From an uncultured Amylibacter sp. (GTDB taxonomy: Bacteria > Pseudomonadota > Alphaproteobacteria > Rhodobacterales > Rhodobacteraceae), in the NCBI GenBank assembly GCA_947497475.1, contig CANMGS010000002.1:744001-808000 (forward strand): DNA of 64,000 nucleotides, in the 5' to 3' direction. Numbering within the stretch: position 1 is the stretch's first letter; every line of letters starts with the position of its first letter. Under the pieces are notes generated by a model that was given only the letters and a program-made list of their open reading frames with translations, made no database searches and was not told where the DNA came from. A program made the position numbers and the translations under genes. Shown here piece by piece: positions 8,057 through 15,955 of this stretch.

Positions 8057-9160
8057 ATGTTAGGTTTATTTCTCCTTTTGCCAGTGGCATTGGGCTTTGC
8101 TGTGGTCGAAGCAGAAGATGATGACAATTCATCATCTTCACCAGACAGCGGTACCGATGAACCGCAATCGTTTACACCATCATCAGAAAACGACCTTTTA
8201 AGAGGTACTTTAGAGGCAGACACAATTTCTGGCCTTGGCGGTGATGATACAATCAATGGATTTGCAGGCGATGACAGCCTCAATGGCAACCTTGGGAATG
8301 ATACTATCAATGGTGGTCCAGGTAGCGATTCAATCGTAGGCGGCAGTGGCAATGATAGCATCACTGGTGGAACTGGTAATGATGAAATTGGCGGCAATGC
8401 TGGCAATGATAGCATCAGCGGCAATAGTGGTGATGATATCCTTCGCGGTGGGATCGGTGATGATATTTTGTTGGGTCAGAATGACGACGATAACCTCTCA
8501 GGTGCCAACGGTAACGATTCACTAATTGGCGGTTTTGGCATGGATGAGCTTTATGGCGGCTCTGGTAATGATGTATTATTTGGCGATACATCGGACTTAG
8601 CACTTTCAGGCGCTGCGGATCAGCTATTTGGCGGCGAAGGTGACGATTTATTATTTGGTGAAAGTGGCGCTGACGTACTGAATGGTGATGCTGGTAATGA
8701 CATCCTCGGTGGTGGTAATGGTACAGACACATTGTTCGGCGGTGAAGGCGATGATGTATTGTCAGGAGTTAGTCTTGAAATGAATGCTGACGGCACGTTT
8801 GGTAGAACTGATATCGACGCTGCGGATCAACTGTTTGGCGGCGCTGGCGATGACACAATTCTGATCGGTAAAAATGATACAGCAACCGGTGGTGACGGAG
8901 CAGACGTATTTTCTTTGTCTAATGGCCTAGTAAATAGCTCATCTAGCTCAGTAATTACTGATTTCGACATCACAACGGACACAATTAACGTTCAGTATCC
9001 TACTGCTGAGGCAGAACCAACCGTTACCATCGCTGATGATGGAGCTGGTGGAACAAACATTCTTGTGAATGGTACTGTAGCAGCAAATGTTCAAGGTTTA
9101 GATGCCTCGGCAACTACGGCTGCTGACTTGGTCACGTTCTTCGCTGATCCAACTATCTGA
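8057..9160 (+). CDS. RTX-type calcium-binding repeat protein
   Basis: 367 residues. A short hydrophobic N-terminus (about 1-19) and an acidic/serine-rich linker precede a long block of glycine/aspartate nonapeptides of the GGxGNDxI type (about 50-175), a second smaller block (about 185-300 with interruptions), and a C-terminal cap with [14 protein letters not shown]. The repeats form calcium-binding parallel beta rolls in proteins usually exported by type I secretion. No catalytic domain is present, so a surface, adhesin-like or structural role is likely. The hydrophobic N-terminus is unusual for a type I substrate and may be a signal or anchor. No exporter genes lie nearby. Confidence 0.88.
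   Translation: MLGLFLLLPVALGFAVVEAEDDDNSSSSPDSGTDEPQSFTPSSENDLLRGTLEADTISGLGGDDTINGFAGDDSLNGNLGNDTINGGPGSDSIVGGSGNDSITGGTGNDEIGGNAGNDSISGNSGDDILRGGIGDDILLGQNDDDNLSGANGNDSLIGGFGMDELYGGSGNDVLFGDTSDLALSGAADQLFGGEGDDLLFGESGADVLNGDAGNDILGGGNGTDTLFGGEGDDVLSGVSLEMNADGTFGRTDIDAADQLFGGAGDDTILIGKNDTATGGDGADVFSLSNGLVNSSSSSVITDFDITTDTINVQYPTAEAEPTVTIADDGAGGTNILVNGTVAANVQGLDASATTAADLVTFFADPTI
8220..8720 (+). repeat. Tandem nonapeptide-coding repeats inside the RTX gene
   Basis: Degenerate 27-base units encode Gly-Gly-x-Gly-Asn/Asp-Asp-x-hydrophobic-x. The DNA copies differ (for example GGCAATGATAGCATC occurs at several spots), so this is a protein-level repeat rather than a perfect DNA satellite. Confidence 0.8.
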
Positions 9161-9166
9161 TCTGGG

Positions 9167-10996
9167 TTATTCTACCCACCAGACATCTGGTATAAAACCT
9201 GTCCAGTCTCCGTACATGGGCAGGTTTTTCTCTGGAAAGTGTAATTCAGATTTATGGGCAAGACGCGACTCTAATGAATGCCACAGTGGGATTACATAAC
9301 GCCCCGTTGTTAAAATACGGTCCAGAGCTTTTACAGCAGAAATAAAACTTTCTTGGTTTTGCGCTGACAGCATTGCATCAATCATCGCTTCTGCTGCTGG
9401 GCTATCCATCCCCATGTAATTTCGTGTACCTGGCTTTGACACACCGTCAGCGCCCCAATAAAGCTTTTGTTCATTTCCAGGGGATAGAGACAAAGCACGA
9501 CGGTAAAAGGTCATATCAAAGTCATATGAGTTCGTGCGTTCTTTGTATTGCGTGGCGTCAATTATTGATGTTCTTACATTAATGCCCAAACGTTTTAGTG
9601 CATCCGAATAAATATTCACGATACCTTCATTACTGACTGATCCGGCCCTCAGAAGCATTTCCACCGTGAATTCGGCTCCATTTGAATTTCGTAAAACACC
9701 GTCTTGAACAGTCCAACCCGCTTGCTCCAGCAACTTTTTGGCCTTACGCAAATTACTGCGGTTCCGTTCTGATCCATCAGAAATAGGTAACTTATACCCT
9801 GTAAGGGCTTCCTTGGGTAACTCTGCCTCAAAAGGTTTTAACAGTTCCAATACTTCCCCTGTTGCAGGTCCCTCTTCCATGCCTAGAACGGAATTTGAGT
9901 AAAAGGATGTAATACGTGGCTGTGGTGTACCGTTGATTGTACGGTTTATAAATTCATAATTGAACGCGTGTATGAATGCATCACGTACACGGATGTCTTT
10001 GAATTGAGGTCGGCGTGTATTCATTACAAAACCACGGATACCAGATGGGCGTTGATGCGTGATAAGAGACTTAACGACTTTACCACTTGAGACGGCGGGA
10101 AAATCATAGTTCACATCCCATTTGCCTGCATTGTTCTCACGAAAAATGCTACTTTCACCAGCCTTAAAAGCTTCAAAGACAACGTCACTGTCACTGTAGA
10201 AATCATATCGAATTTCATCAACGTTATGGCGGCCAGCATTGAACGGTAAATCTTTCCCCCAATAATCAGGGTTCCGTTTAAAACTTATGTGGCGATTTAC
10301 TTCAAAATCAGAAATTATATACGGCCCCGTCCCTGTAATAACATCCAAAGAACTGTCATCAAAATCTCGCCCGTCCCAATCTGCTTTGCGCAAGATTGGG
10401 CCTAAACCCAAAATCAACGGGAGTTCGCGATCAACCCTATTGAAGGTGAATTTAACAGTACGTGGACCGATAGCTTCGGCAGTTTCAATTTTTGACCATG
10501 CATTCGCATATCGTGGGTGCCCTTTTGTGCCGAGCGTTTCAAAAGACCACAACACATCATCAACAGTCACTGCTGAACCATCTGAGAACTTAGCTTCTTT
10601 GCGTAACTTAAAAGATACCCATTCGCGGTTCGGCCCTGTTTCGATTGTTTCGGCTAATATGCCATAAAGCCCAAAAGGTTCATCCCAATTGCGCCCCATC
10701 AAACTTTCGACGATGTGTAAACGCACCCCCCAAGGTGCGCGTCCTTTTAAAATGTATGGATTCAAAGAATCAAAGCCACCAGATTCCCCTAAAACAATTC
10801 TACCACCTTTCGGCGCATCAGGGTTTGCATAAGATAAATGTGTAAATCCTGCTGGTAATGCAGGTTTACCATACATTGCGATGCCATATTGTGGCTCTGA
10901 TAAGGCAATTGTTGCCGTTAAAAGGTTAATCGTTGCCAAAATGGAAACAATAAGCGGGGCTTTGGATAAGAGTCGTGACATGCAAGCAACATTCAT
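9167..10996 (-). CDS. ABC transporter substrate-binding protein, peptide family (SBP_bac_5)
   Basis: 609 residues; another Met lies at residue 6. A signal peptide with hydrophobic core APLIVSILATINLLTATIA (about 13-31) sends it to the periplasm. The mature part is a family 5 extracellular solute-binding protein: LSYANPDAPKGG, GGFDSLNPYI and DPxYWGK-like NPDYWGKDLPF are typical of the YejA/oligopeptide branch. Such proteins deliver peptides or related solutes to inner-membrane permeases. No permease or ATPase gene is adjacent, so it is an orphan here. It converges with the RTX gene, only six bases apart. Confidence 0.9.
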   Translation of the reverse strand: MNVACMSRLLSKAPLIVSILATINLLTATIALSEPQYGIAMYGKPALPAGFTHLSYANPDAPKGGRIVLGESGGFDSLNPYILKGRAPWGVRLHIVESLMGRNWDEPFGLYGILAETIETGPNREWVSFKLRKEAKFSDGSAVTVDDVLWSFETLGTKGHPRYANAWSKIETAEAIGPRTVKFTFNRVDRELPLILGLGPILRKADWDGRDFDDSSLDVITGTGPYIISDFEVNRHISFKRNPDYWGKDLPFNAGRHNVDEIRYDFYSDSDVVFEAFKAGESSIFRENNAGKWDVNYDFPAVSSGKVVKSLITHQRPSGIRGFVMNTRRPQFKDIRVRDAFIHAFNYEFINRTINGTPQPRITSFYSNSVLGMEEGPATGEVLELLKPFEAELPKEALTGYKLPISDGSERNRSNLRKAKKLLEQAGWTVQDGVLRNSNGAEFTVEMLLRAGSVSNEGIVNIYSDALKRLGINVRTSIIDATQYKERTNSYDFDMTFYRRALSLSPGNEQKLYWGADGVSKPGTRNYMGMDSPAAEAMIDAMLSAQNQESFISAVKALDRILTTGRYVIPLWHSLESRLAHKSELHFPEKNLPMYGDWTGFIPDVWWVE

Positions 10997-11058
10997 TGAT
11001 TTGAATCAGTTTTCAATGGGTTATGTGCCTTAATTAACTGAAACCACAAAATTTTCCC

Positions 11059-11087
11059 TTGGAGACTCAGAGCTAAATTTGTATAAA
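11059..11087 (+). promoter_or_regulatory. Candidate promoter of the small RNA
   Basis: TTGGAG (11059-11064) and TATAAA (11082-11087) are separated by exactly 17 bases. The -10 box matches the sigma-70 consensus at five of six positions, the -35 box only at its first three. Predicted transcript start is near 11094. Confidence 0.4.
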
Positions 11088-11093
11088 GGTATC

Positions 11094-11170
11094 ACTGCTC
11101 GATAGGTTTCTTGCCTGTATGAAACCTGCCTCAATACTTGACGCCCTCTTCGTGAGGGCGTTTTTTTTGC
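11094..11170 (+). ncRNA. Candidate small RNA with two hairpins
   Basis: Both neighbours to the left are on the minus strand up to 10996, so the strong rightward terminator here has no protein gene to end. The proposed RNA of about 75 bases has a first hairpin AGGTTTC/GAAACCT (11104-11110 with 11121-11127) and a terminator hairpin ACGCCCTC/GAGGGCGT (11141-11148 with 11154-11161) ending in eight T. A 17-bp-spaced promoter candidate lies just upstream. No known RNA family is recognised. It could instead be a 5' leader terminator of a longer arsC transcript. Confidence 0.5.
11141..11168 (+). terminator. Strong orphan Rho-independent terminator
   Basis: Eight-base-pair GC-rich stem with a five-base loop and an uninterrupted run of eight T at 11161-11168. 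It points right, upstream of arsC and downstream of no rightward protein gene. Confidence 0.88.
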
Positions 11171-11274
11171 TATAAACGCAAAACAAAAACAAAAATAAAC
11201 ACTTATTAACAATGGCTTAACTCACAAAGCTAACATGTCATAAAACTGTTATCAGAATCACGTATGGGGCACCT

Positions 11275-11760
11275 ATGAAAATACTCGTTCTTTGCACTGG
11301 CAACTCCGCACGCTCGATTCTTTTAGAATCGATTTTTAACGCATTTGGTCAAAATCGGATCACTGCATACTCCGCTGGCTCTAAACCTGTAGGAAAAGTA
11401 AACCCTGCCGCCATCGCACATTTAGCATCCTTAAATATTGATGTAAGCGAAGCTCGGTCAAAATCTTGGAATGAATTTTCAGATGATGCAGCACCAAAAG
11501 TTGATCTGGTTATTACCGTATGTGGCAATGCACGTGACGAGGAATGTCCCTATTGGCCTGGCGCTCCTTTGAAAGCACATTGGGGCGTAGATGACCCAGC
11601 TGATATAACAGAACCGCCAGAGGCTGTTGCAGAGGCATTTGCCGAAGCATACAAAATCCTAAAGCATAGAGCGGATAAGTTGATTGCTTCGTCATTTGAA
11701 GATATGTCATCAGAAGAATTGCAAAAGCATCTGAATGATATTGGGGATATGATACCGTGA
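11275..11760 (+). CDS. arsC: Arsenate reductase, low-molecular-weight phosphatase type
   Basis: 161 residues. Converts arsenate to arsenite in the cytosol. The phosphatase-like P-loop Cys7-TGNSA-Arg13 is at the N-terminus, and Cys83 and Cys91 (VCGNARDEECPYWPG) supply the other two cysteines used by thioredoxin-coupled ArsC enzymes; the DPA motif (about 107-109) fits the general acid loop. The Ala-Ser/His-Trp features match ArsC rather than protein tyrosine phosphatases. It overlaps the next gene by four bases (GTGA), so arsenite produced here is presumably released through that aquaglyceroporin. No arsR regulator is adjacent. Confidence 0.9.
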   Translation: MKILVLCTGNSARSILLESIFNAFGQNRITAYSAGSKPVGKVNPAAIAHLASLNIDVSEARSKSWNEFSDDAAPKVDLVITVCGNARDEECPYWPGAPLKAHWGVDDPADITEPPEAVAEAFAEAYKILKHRADKLIASSFEDMSSEELQKHLNDIGDMIP

Positions 11761-12410
11761 AAAAATACCTAGCAGAGGGATTGGGTACTGCGTTCCTGCT
11801 GGCCACTGTAATTGGGTCTGGTATTATGGGTGATACGCTTTCTGGTGGGAATGTAGCGATTGCCTTATTGGGCAATACAATCGCCACGGGTGCAATTTTA
11901 TATGTATTGATCACGATTTTTGCCCCCATCTCTGGAGCGCATTTTAACCCTGCAGTTACACTAGCATTTTTTCTTAAGAGTGAGATTACAGCAAAAGATA
12001 GTGGCGCATATATTATCGTTCAAATCATAGGCGCAATTTTAGGCGTTTGGGCAGCTCATGTCATGTTTGAAACATCGGTATTGCAAACATCCTCAAAACT
12101 CCGTGCAGGCCCGTCTCAGGGGTTTTCAGAAATCATAGCAACCTTTGGATTACTTATGATTATTCTAGGCGGGGTAAGATATCGTTCGGAAAGCATTCCA
12201 ATGCTCGTTGGGCTTTATATTACTGCAGCTTATTGGTTTACGGCCTCAACGAGTTTTGCCAACCCTGCAGTTACAATTGCACGTACTATGTCAGATACAT
12301 TCGCAGGTATTAGCCCATCAAATGCACCAATGTTTATTATATGTCAGTTGCTTGGAATGGGGTTAGCATTAGCGTGTGCTAAGATATTATTCAGCTCGGA
12401 AGAGACGTAA
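11757..12410 (+). CDS. aqpS: Aquaglyceroporin of the AqpS/MIP family
   Basis: 217 residues with about six membrane segments and two intact pore motifs: NPA at 64-66 (HFNPAVT) and NPA at 169-171 (FANPAVT). It starts with GTG within the arsC stop codon. In Sinorhizobium meliloti, AqpS in an ars operon lets arsenite flow out down its gradient after ArsC reduction; the same pairing and overlap here support that role. Glycerol or water transport are alternatives. Its 3' end overlaps the convergent XRE-cupin gene by 20 bp. Confidence 0.87.
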   Translation: MKKYLAEGLGTAFLLATVIGSGIMGDTLSGGNVAIALLGNTIATGAILYVLITIFAPISGAHFNPAVTLAFFLKSEITAKDSGAYIIVQIIGAILGVWAAHVMFETSVLQTSSKLRAGPSQGFSEIIATFGLLMIILGGVRYRSESIPMLVGLYITAAYWFTASTSFANPAVTIARTMSDTFAGISPSNAPMFIICQLLGMGLALACAKILFSSEET

Positions 12411-13017
12411 CCCACAGAACTACGGCATCATCCTGACTGGTAGAAATCACATTATGCCCCATAGCCGCATCATAATAGGCACTGTCACCACGGCGCATTT
12501 CTACGGGCTCGTAGAATTCTGTGAAAAACTTCACGACACCAGAAAGAACGTATAAGAACTCTTCGCCATCATGGCGCACCCAACCTTCGAACTCGTCAAA
12601 AGAACGCGCACGAATACGGGCACGATATGGCACCATAGCTTTTGACTTAAGCTCTGGTGCTAGCATTTCATGCTCATAGGTACTTGTGATTAATTCCCGA
12701 CCTTCATTCATCTTTGTCACGGCTAAACGTGCCATAACTTGTTCAGATTTCGGTGCTGTGAATAGCTGTGGTACAGAAATACCCAAACCTTCGGCCAGTT
12801 TTTTAACCGCATCAAATGTCGGGGACATTTGTTCGTTCTCAATCTTGGACAAGGTCGAACGAGCAAGCCCTGCCTCTTGTGCGGCTTGTTCCAACGTCCA
12901 CTTACGGTCTTTACGTAATTGACGTACACGTTGCCCCAAATTAAGGGCAGCACTTTGCTCTTGCGCACCGTCAGCACGCGCGATTGTGATTAAACTGGGT
13001 TCATTTATATTGCTCAT
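12391..13017 (-). CDS. XRE family regulator with cupin domain
   Basis: 208 residues. An N-terminal Cro/XRE helix-turn-helix (about 27-82: LGQRVRQLRKDRKWTLEQAA, then ARSTLSKIENEQMSPTF) is joined to a C-terminal cupin_2 barrel (about 130-205) with HDGEEFLYVLSGVVKF and RRGDSAYYDAAMGH, where His and Glu residues could bind a metal or small ligand. This two-domain layout is typical of PuuR-like regulators that respond to amines, amino acids or related metabolites. Target genes are unknown; the divergent DsbA-like gene 65 bp away is one candidate. Its 3' end overlaps the aquaporin gene on the other strand. Confidence 0.9.
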   Translation of the reverse strand: MSNINEPSLITIARADGAQEQSAALNLGQRVRQLRKDRKWTLEQAAQEAGLARSTLSKIENEQMSPTFDAVKKLAEGLGISVPQLFTAPKSEQVMARLAVTKMNEGRELITSTYEHEMLAPELKSKAMVPYRARIRARSFDEFEGWVRHDGEEFLYVLSGVVKFFTEFYEPVEMRRGDSAYYDAAMGHNVISTSQDDAVVLWVTSLPS

Positions 13018-13082
13018 GATGTTCTTCTAGCCTAAATGCAAAGCAAGTTGCAACGAGATGTTCTAAAAGGACTATATCACCG

Positions 13083-13727
13083 ATGACCAAAATTGACATT
13101 ATTTCTGATCCTATTTGTCCGTGGTGTTATATTGGCAAAACACGTCTTGATCGTGCTTTGGAGGCTAATCCAGAGCATGATATAATCATCGAATGGCATC
13201 CGTTTCAATTGAACCCAACTATGCCAACGGATGGTATGGATCGCCGTGAATATCTGGAAACCAAATTTGGTGGCCAAGAAGGTGCAATCAAAGTTTACAG
13301 TCAAATCGATCAAGCCGCGCGTGATAATGGTTTGGAATTAAATTTTGCGGGGATCAAACGCACCCCCAATACGGTGGATGCTCATCGTTTAATCCTCTGG
13401 GCTGGTATTGAAGGCAAGCAAAACGCAGTCGTTGACCGTTTGTTTAAGGCGTATTTCAAAGAAGGTCGAGATATATCAGAACATTCCGTTTTAGTGCGCA
13501 TAGCAGATGCTGCGGGTATGGACGGTGAAGCAATCCGTGCATTATTAAACGGTGATGCAGATAAGGAAGATATTCGCGAACGTGATAAAAAATCGCGCCA
13601 ATCAGGTGTACAGGGTGTACCCTGTTTTGTTATTGATAACCATTATGTTGTCAACGGAGCCCAGCCTACTGAAATGTGGGATAGTGTGATTAAAGAGATT
13701 AATGAGAAGAATAATGGTATTATTTAG
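13083..13727 (+). CDS. DsbA family oxidoreductase, FrnE-like
   Basis: 214 residues with a thioredoxin fold interrupted by a helical insertion. The redox motif Cys12-Pro-Trp-Cys15 lies after the first strand, and the cis-Pro region GVQGVPCFVIDN (about 178-189) carries a further Cys next to the cis-Pro, as in FrnE-type proteins. There is no signal peptide, so it acts in the cytosol as a disulfide oxidoreductase or isomerase. It is divergent from the XRE-cupin regulator, and its 3' end overlaps the next frame if that gene begins at 13702. Confidence 0.9.
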   Translation: MTKIDIISDPICPWCYIGKTRLDRALEANPEHDIIIEWHPFQLNPTMPTDGMDRREYLETKFGGQEGAIKVYSQIDQAARDNGLELNFAGIKRTPNTVDAHRLILWAGIEGKQNAVVDRLFKAYFKEGRDISEHSVLVRIADAAGMDGEAIRALLNGDADKEDIRERDKKSRQSGVQGVPCFVIDNHYVVNGAQPTEMWDSVIKEINEKNNGII

Positions 13728-14205
13728 ATCAACAAAATCCGTAATACGACTAATCGCGGATATGGACCTTTCATTCTATTCTAGTCGCGCACATAAGCTT
13801 TTCGGTCTGGCTGAACAGAGTTTTGAACAAGCTGAAAACGAATATCGCCATTTCTTTTATCTAGTATATTGGAATTGTGGAAAATCCTTTCCTACGCATA
13901 TTATGCCAACCGAACTGGCAGATATGATTTGGCGTACGCATCAATTACAAACTGAAGAGTATGAAAAGTTCTGCCGTCAGGTCTTTGGTCGGTTAGCAAC
14001 TTATAGACCAAAACGTATAGAACAACCCGAGGAAATAATAGCAGCGTCAAAACATACAAGAATGCTGCACAACGAGGTTGGAAAAAATGGGTTTTATTCA
14101 GAGTATATGGCTCATATTTCCGTTGATGATATGAATCGACAAGAATGGCTTGAAACAGTCGATTGGTTAGACGCTTATACAGGTGCTAGTGGTGCAGGTG
14201 GTTAG
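13702..14205 (+). CDS. Hypothetical protein with weak GRDP/TIGR04222-like pattern
   Basis: Up to 167 residues; starts at 13702, 13714 or 13762 are all possible. GAGAAG before 13714 is a fair ribosome site, while 13702 would overlap the DsbA-like gene by 26 bp. I do not recognise the protein firmly. The central part, with MPTELADMIWRTHQL and EEYEKFCRQVFG, resembles the conserved W-x-x-H...Y...C...FG pattern of glycine-rich-domain (GRDP/DUF1399) and TIGR04222 proteins, and the C-terminus ends in a short Gly/Ala tail (GASGAGG). No signal peptide or clear membrane segment. Probably translated with the DsbA-like gene upstream. Confidence 0.6.
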   Translation: MRRIMVLFRSTKSVIRLIADMDLSFYSSRAHKLFGLAEQSFEQAENEYRHFFYLVYWNCGKSFPTHIMPTELADMIWRTHQLQTEEYEKFCRQVFGRLATYRPKRIEQPEEIIAASKHTRMLHNEVGKNGFYSEYMAHISVDDMNRQEWLETVDWLDAYTGASGAGG

Positions 14206-14257
14206 GTGCTCATATAAGCACACGCGTGACAGGGTAAAAGAACCCACAAAGCCTTTC

Positions 14258-14647
14258 TTAACTTGCAGTTTCTACTCCAAAAGTCTTTTGATCCCGAAGA
14301 GAGCAGAGGTTGCCATCAGGATCGACAAAGTTGGCAATAGTCCCCCATGCATAGACACCACGTTCCAGTTTAATACCTTTGGCTTCAAGCTTTTTCGCAG
14401 CAGTTTCTACATCATCGACATTGAACCTTAGCTTTGTAGGATTTTGCGCCATAGATTTTCTATAGCACCCCTCTGGCGCGCCCGTTTCAATCATCAGATA
14501 TGCACCAGAATATTCACAACATGTTAGCTGTGTATCGCCCTCATCCTTAGTAAAGAGCACAGGTAATCCTAAGATTTCAGTATAAAATGCAACACAAGCA
14601 TCGTAATTATATGTGAATAGAATAATTCCTGTCCGTTCGAATTGCAT
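14258..14647 (-). CDS. VOC family (glyoxalase/bleomycin resistance-like) protein
   Basis: 129 residues with two beta-alpha-beta-beta-beta repeats of the vicinal oxygen chelate fold. The first begins RTGIILFTYNYDACVAFYTEILG, given here by its landmark residues Tyr-Asp-x-Cys-Val-x-Phe-Tyr (about 13-20); the second ends in the typical FVDPDGNLCSLRD (about 108-120), whose Glu/Asn position is usually a metal ligand. These proteins are metal-dependent lyases, dioxygenases or binding proteins; no substrate can be named. It lies 18 bp downstream of the tandem DsbA-like gene, so the two are probably cotranscribed. Confidence 0.82.
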   Translation of the reverse strand: MQFERTGIILFTYNYDACVAFYTEILGLPVLFTKDEGDTQLTCCEYSGAYLMIETGAPEGCYRKSMAQNPTKLRFNVDDVETAAKKLEAKGIKLERGVYAWGTIANFVDPDGNLCSLRDQKTFGVETAS

Positions 14648-14665
14648 TTTACACCTCTAAATACT

Positions 14666-15916
14666 TCAGGAGTTAATCTTGTCTTGAAACCACTCTTCAA
14701 TCAACCACATACGGTCTTGGCCCCAAACGCATTTATCCTCGAAACGAAAACTTGGAACGCCCCATAAACCGTAACCTGTTAATTCCTGTCGATTTAATTC
14801 TGCTTCCTCGCTCCACTCATCCACTCGAAGCTTTTGCTGAGCCTCATCCCATGGCAAGCCTTCAGCCTCTACAATACGCCGCAATCCTGCATCAGTCGTG
14901 GCATCTATGCCTTTTGACGATACACCAGATGAAAAACTTTGGGCAAATTGCACATCCTTACTCTGCTCTCTGGCCCATGGCAGCAATGCATAGCCTCGTT
15001 CCACGGCTTTACCCAATGGATCGACGATACGTCCAAAAGGAAGGCCAAGACGTTTGGCTTCGCGAGCAACATCATTAACAATATACAAGCGTTTTGATTT
15101 TGGCACAGGCAAACCACGCATGACCATCGGCAAAACGAACCTGAGTTTTAATTCAACGCCATATGCTTCGGTTAAGGCAATCGCACGCTGTAACGCGATA
15201 TAAGAATACGGGCTTCTGAAAGACATATACATATGCAGCGCGCCATCCACCTGCCCTGATGAAGCAGGGACAGACTGCATAGGAAACGTGTCTGGCCTTG
15301 CAAGAGCTACAACAGAACGCAAACGCGTTTCGAGATAATGCAAACGGTCCAAGCCCCAATACCATTCACCGCCATAGTAAAGCATTGCACCCATATAATG
15401 GCCAAGTTTATGTAATTGTTCGGTGCCAATAGTTTGCGCCTGTTGCCAATTAAAGTTCGTATCGGGAACATCATTTGCGCCCCACAAAGCTGAACTGATA
15501 TTACGTGCCTTCGCTATATCATCATTTGCAAAAGCTTCGGCAATAGCACCTTTCGCCTTATCAATTTGTTTGTCGTTAGGAGGTGTAATCTCACATTTAA
15601 TACCAGCTTTCTTTGCAAGGTTCTTGGTGTCCTCTAGGGCATAATTGGATAGCATTGTTCTTTCTGGAACAACATTATCTTGTGGTTGAGGCACCAAGTG
15701 GCACGTCAATTTTACACCCGTATCCTTGAAAACATCAGGCAAGATCAACAGCAAGAGGTGACTGTATGGGTCAGCGACATCGTGGAAAAAGATCACCTCA
15801 TGTGGATCTCCTGCATGTTTTCGTTTTGCTTCAAATTTTGCAGCACGTTTGTCGCGACGATCTTGATCGGTTATAAACGCAATGATCCGAGACAGCACAA
15901 GTGATTTAAAGGACAT
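14666..15916 (-). CDS. Tandem DsbA/kappa-GST (HCCA isomerase-like) protein
   Basis: 416 residues made of two related thioredoxin-fold halves. The first (about 35-195) opens with FFHDVADPYSHLLL, the second (about 205-412) with MSFRSPYSYIALQ; the D/S-P-Y-S pattern is that of 2-hydroxychromene-2-carboxylate isomerases and kappa-class glutathione transferases. The second half also has LTGYGLWGVPSFRF, the cis-Pro segment that ends such domains. Neither half has a CxxC pair, so glutathione-dependent isomerase or transferase chemistry is more likely than disulfide exchange. Single-domain relatives are about 200 residues, so this looks like an internal duplication. It lies 39 bp downstream of mfd and upstream of the VOC gene. 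Confidence 0.8.
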   Translation of the reverse strand: MSFKSLVLSRIIAFITDQDRRDKRAAKFEAKRKHAGDPHEVIFFHDVADPYSHLLLLILPDVFKDTGVKLTCHLVPQPQDNVVPERTMLSNYALEDTKNLAKKAGIKCEITPPNDKQIDKAKGAIAEAFANDDIAKARNISSALWGANDVPDTNFNWQQAQTIGTEQLHKLGHYMGAMLYYGGEWYWGLDRLHYLETRLRSVVALARPDTFPMQSVPASSGQVDGALHMYMSFRSPYSYIALQRAIALTEAYGVELKLRFVLPMVMRGLPVPKSKRLYIVNDVAREAKRLGLPFGRIVDPLGKAVERGYALLPWAREQSKDVQFAQSFSSGVSSKGIDATTDAGLRRIVEAEGLPWDEAQQKLRVDEWSEEAELNRQELTGYGLWGVPSFRFEDKCVWGQDRMWLIEEWFQDKINS

Positions 15917-15955
15917 TTATACTCCATTCAGTGGCAACCAAATGGATTGCGCAGC

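Noticed and set aside
8005-8424. 139-codon minus-strand frame opposite the RTX gene
   Set aside because: Low-complexity Pro/Leu/Ser repeats are the antisense of the glycine/aspartate repeats.
8220-8720. Periodic repeats that might look like a CRISPR array
   Set aside because: The period is 27 bases, units are degenerate and in frame, and they encode calcium-binding nonapeptides.
14206-14221. GTGCT/AGCAC hairpin after the hypothetical gene as a terminator
   Set aside because: Only five base pairs and no T-tract follows.
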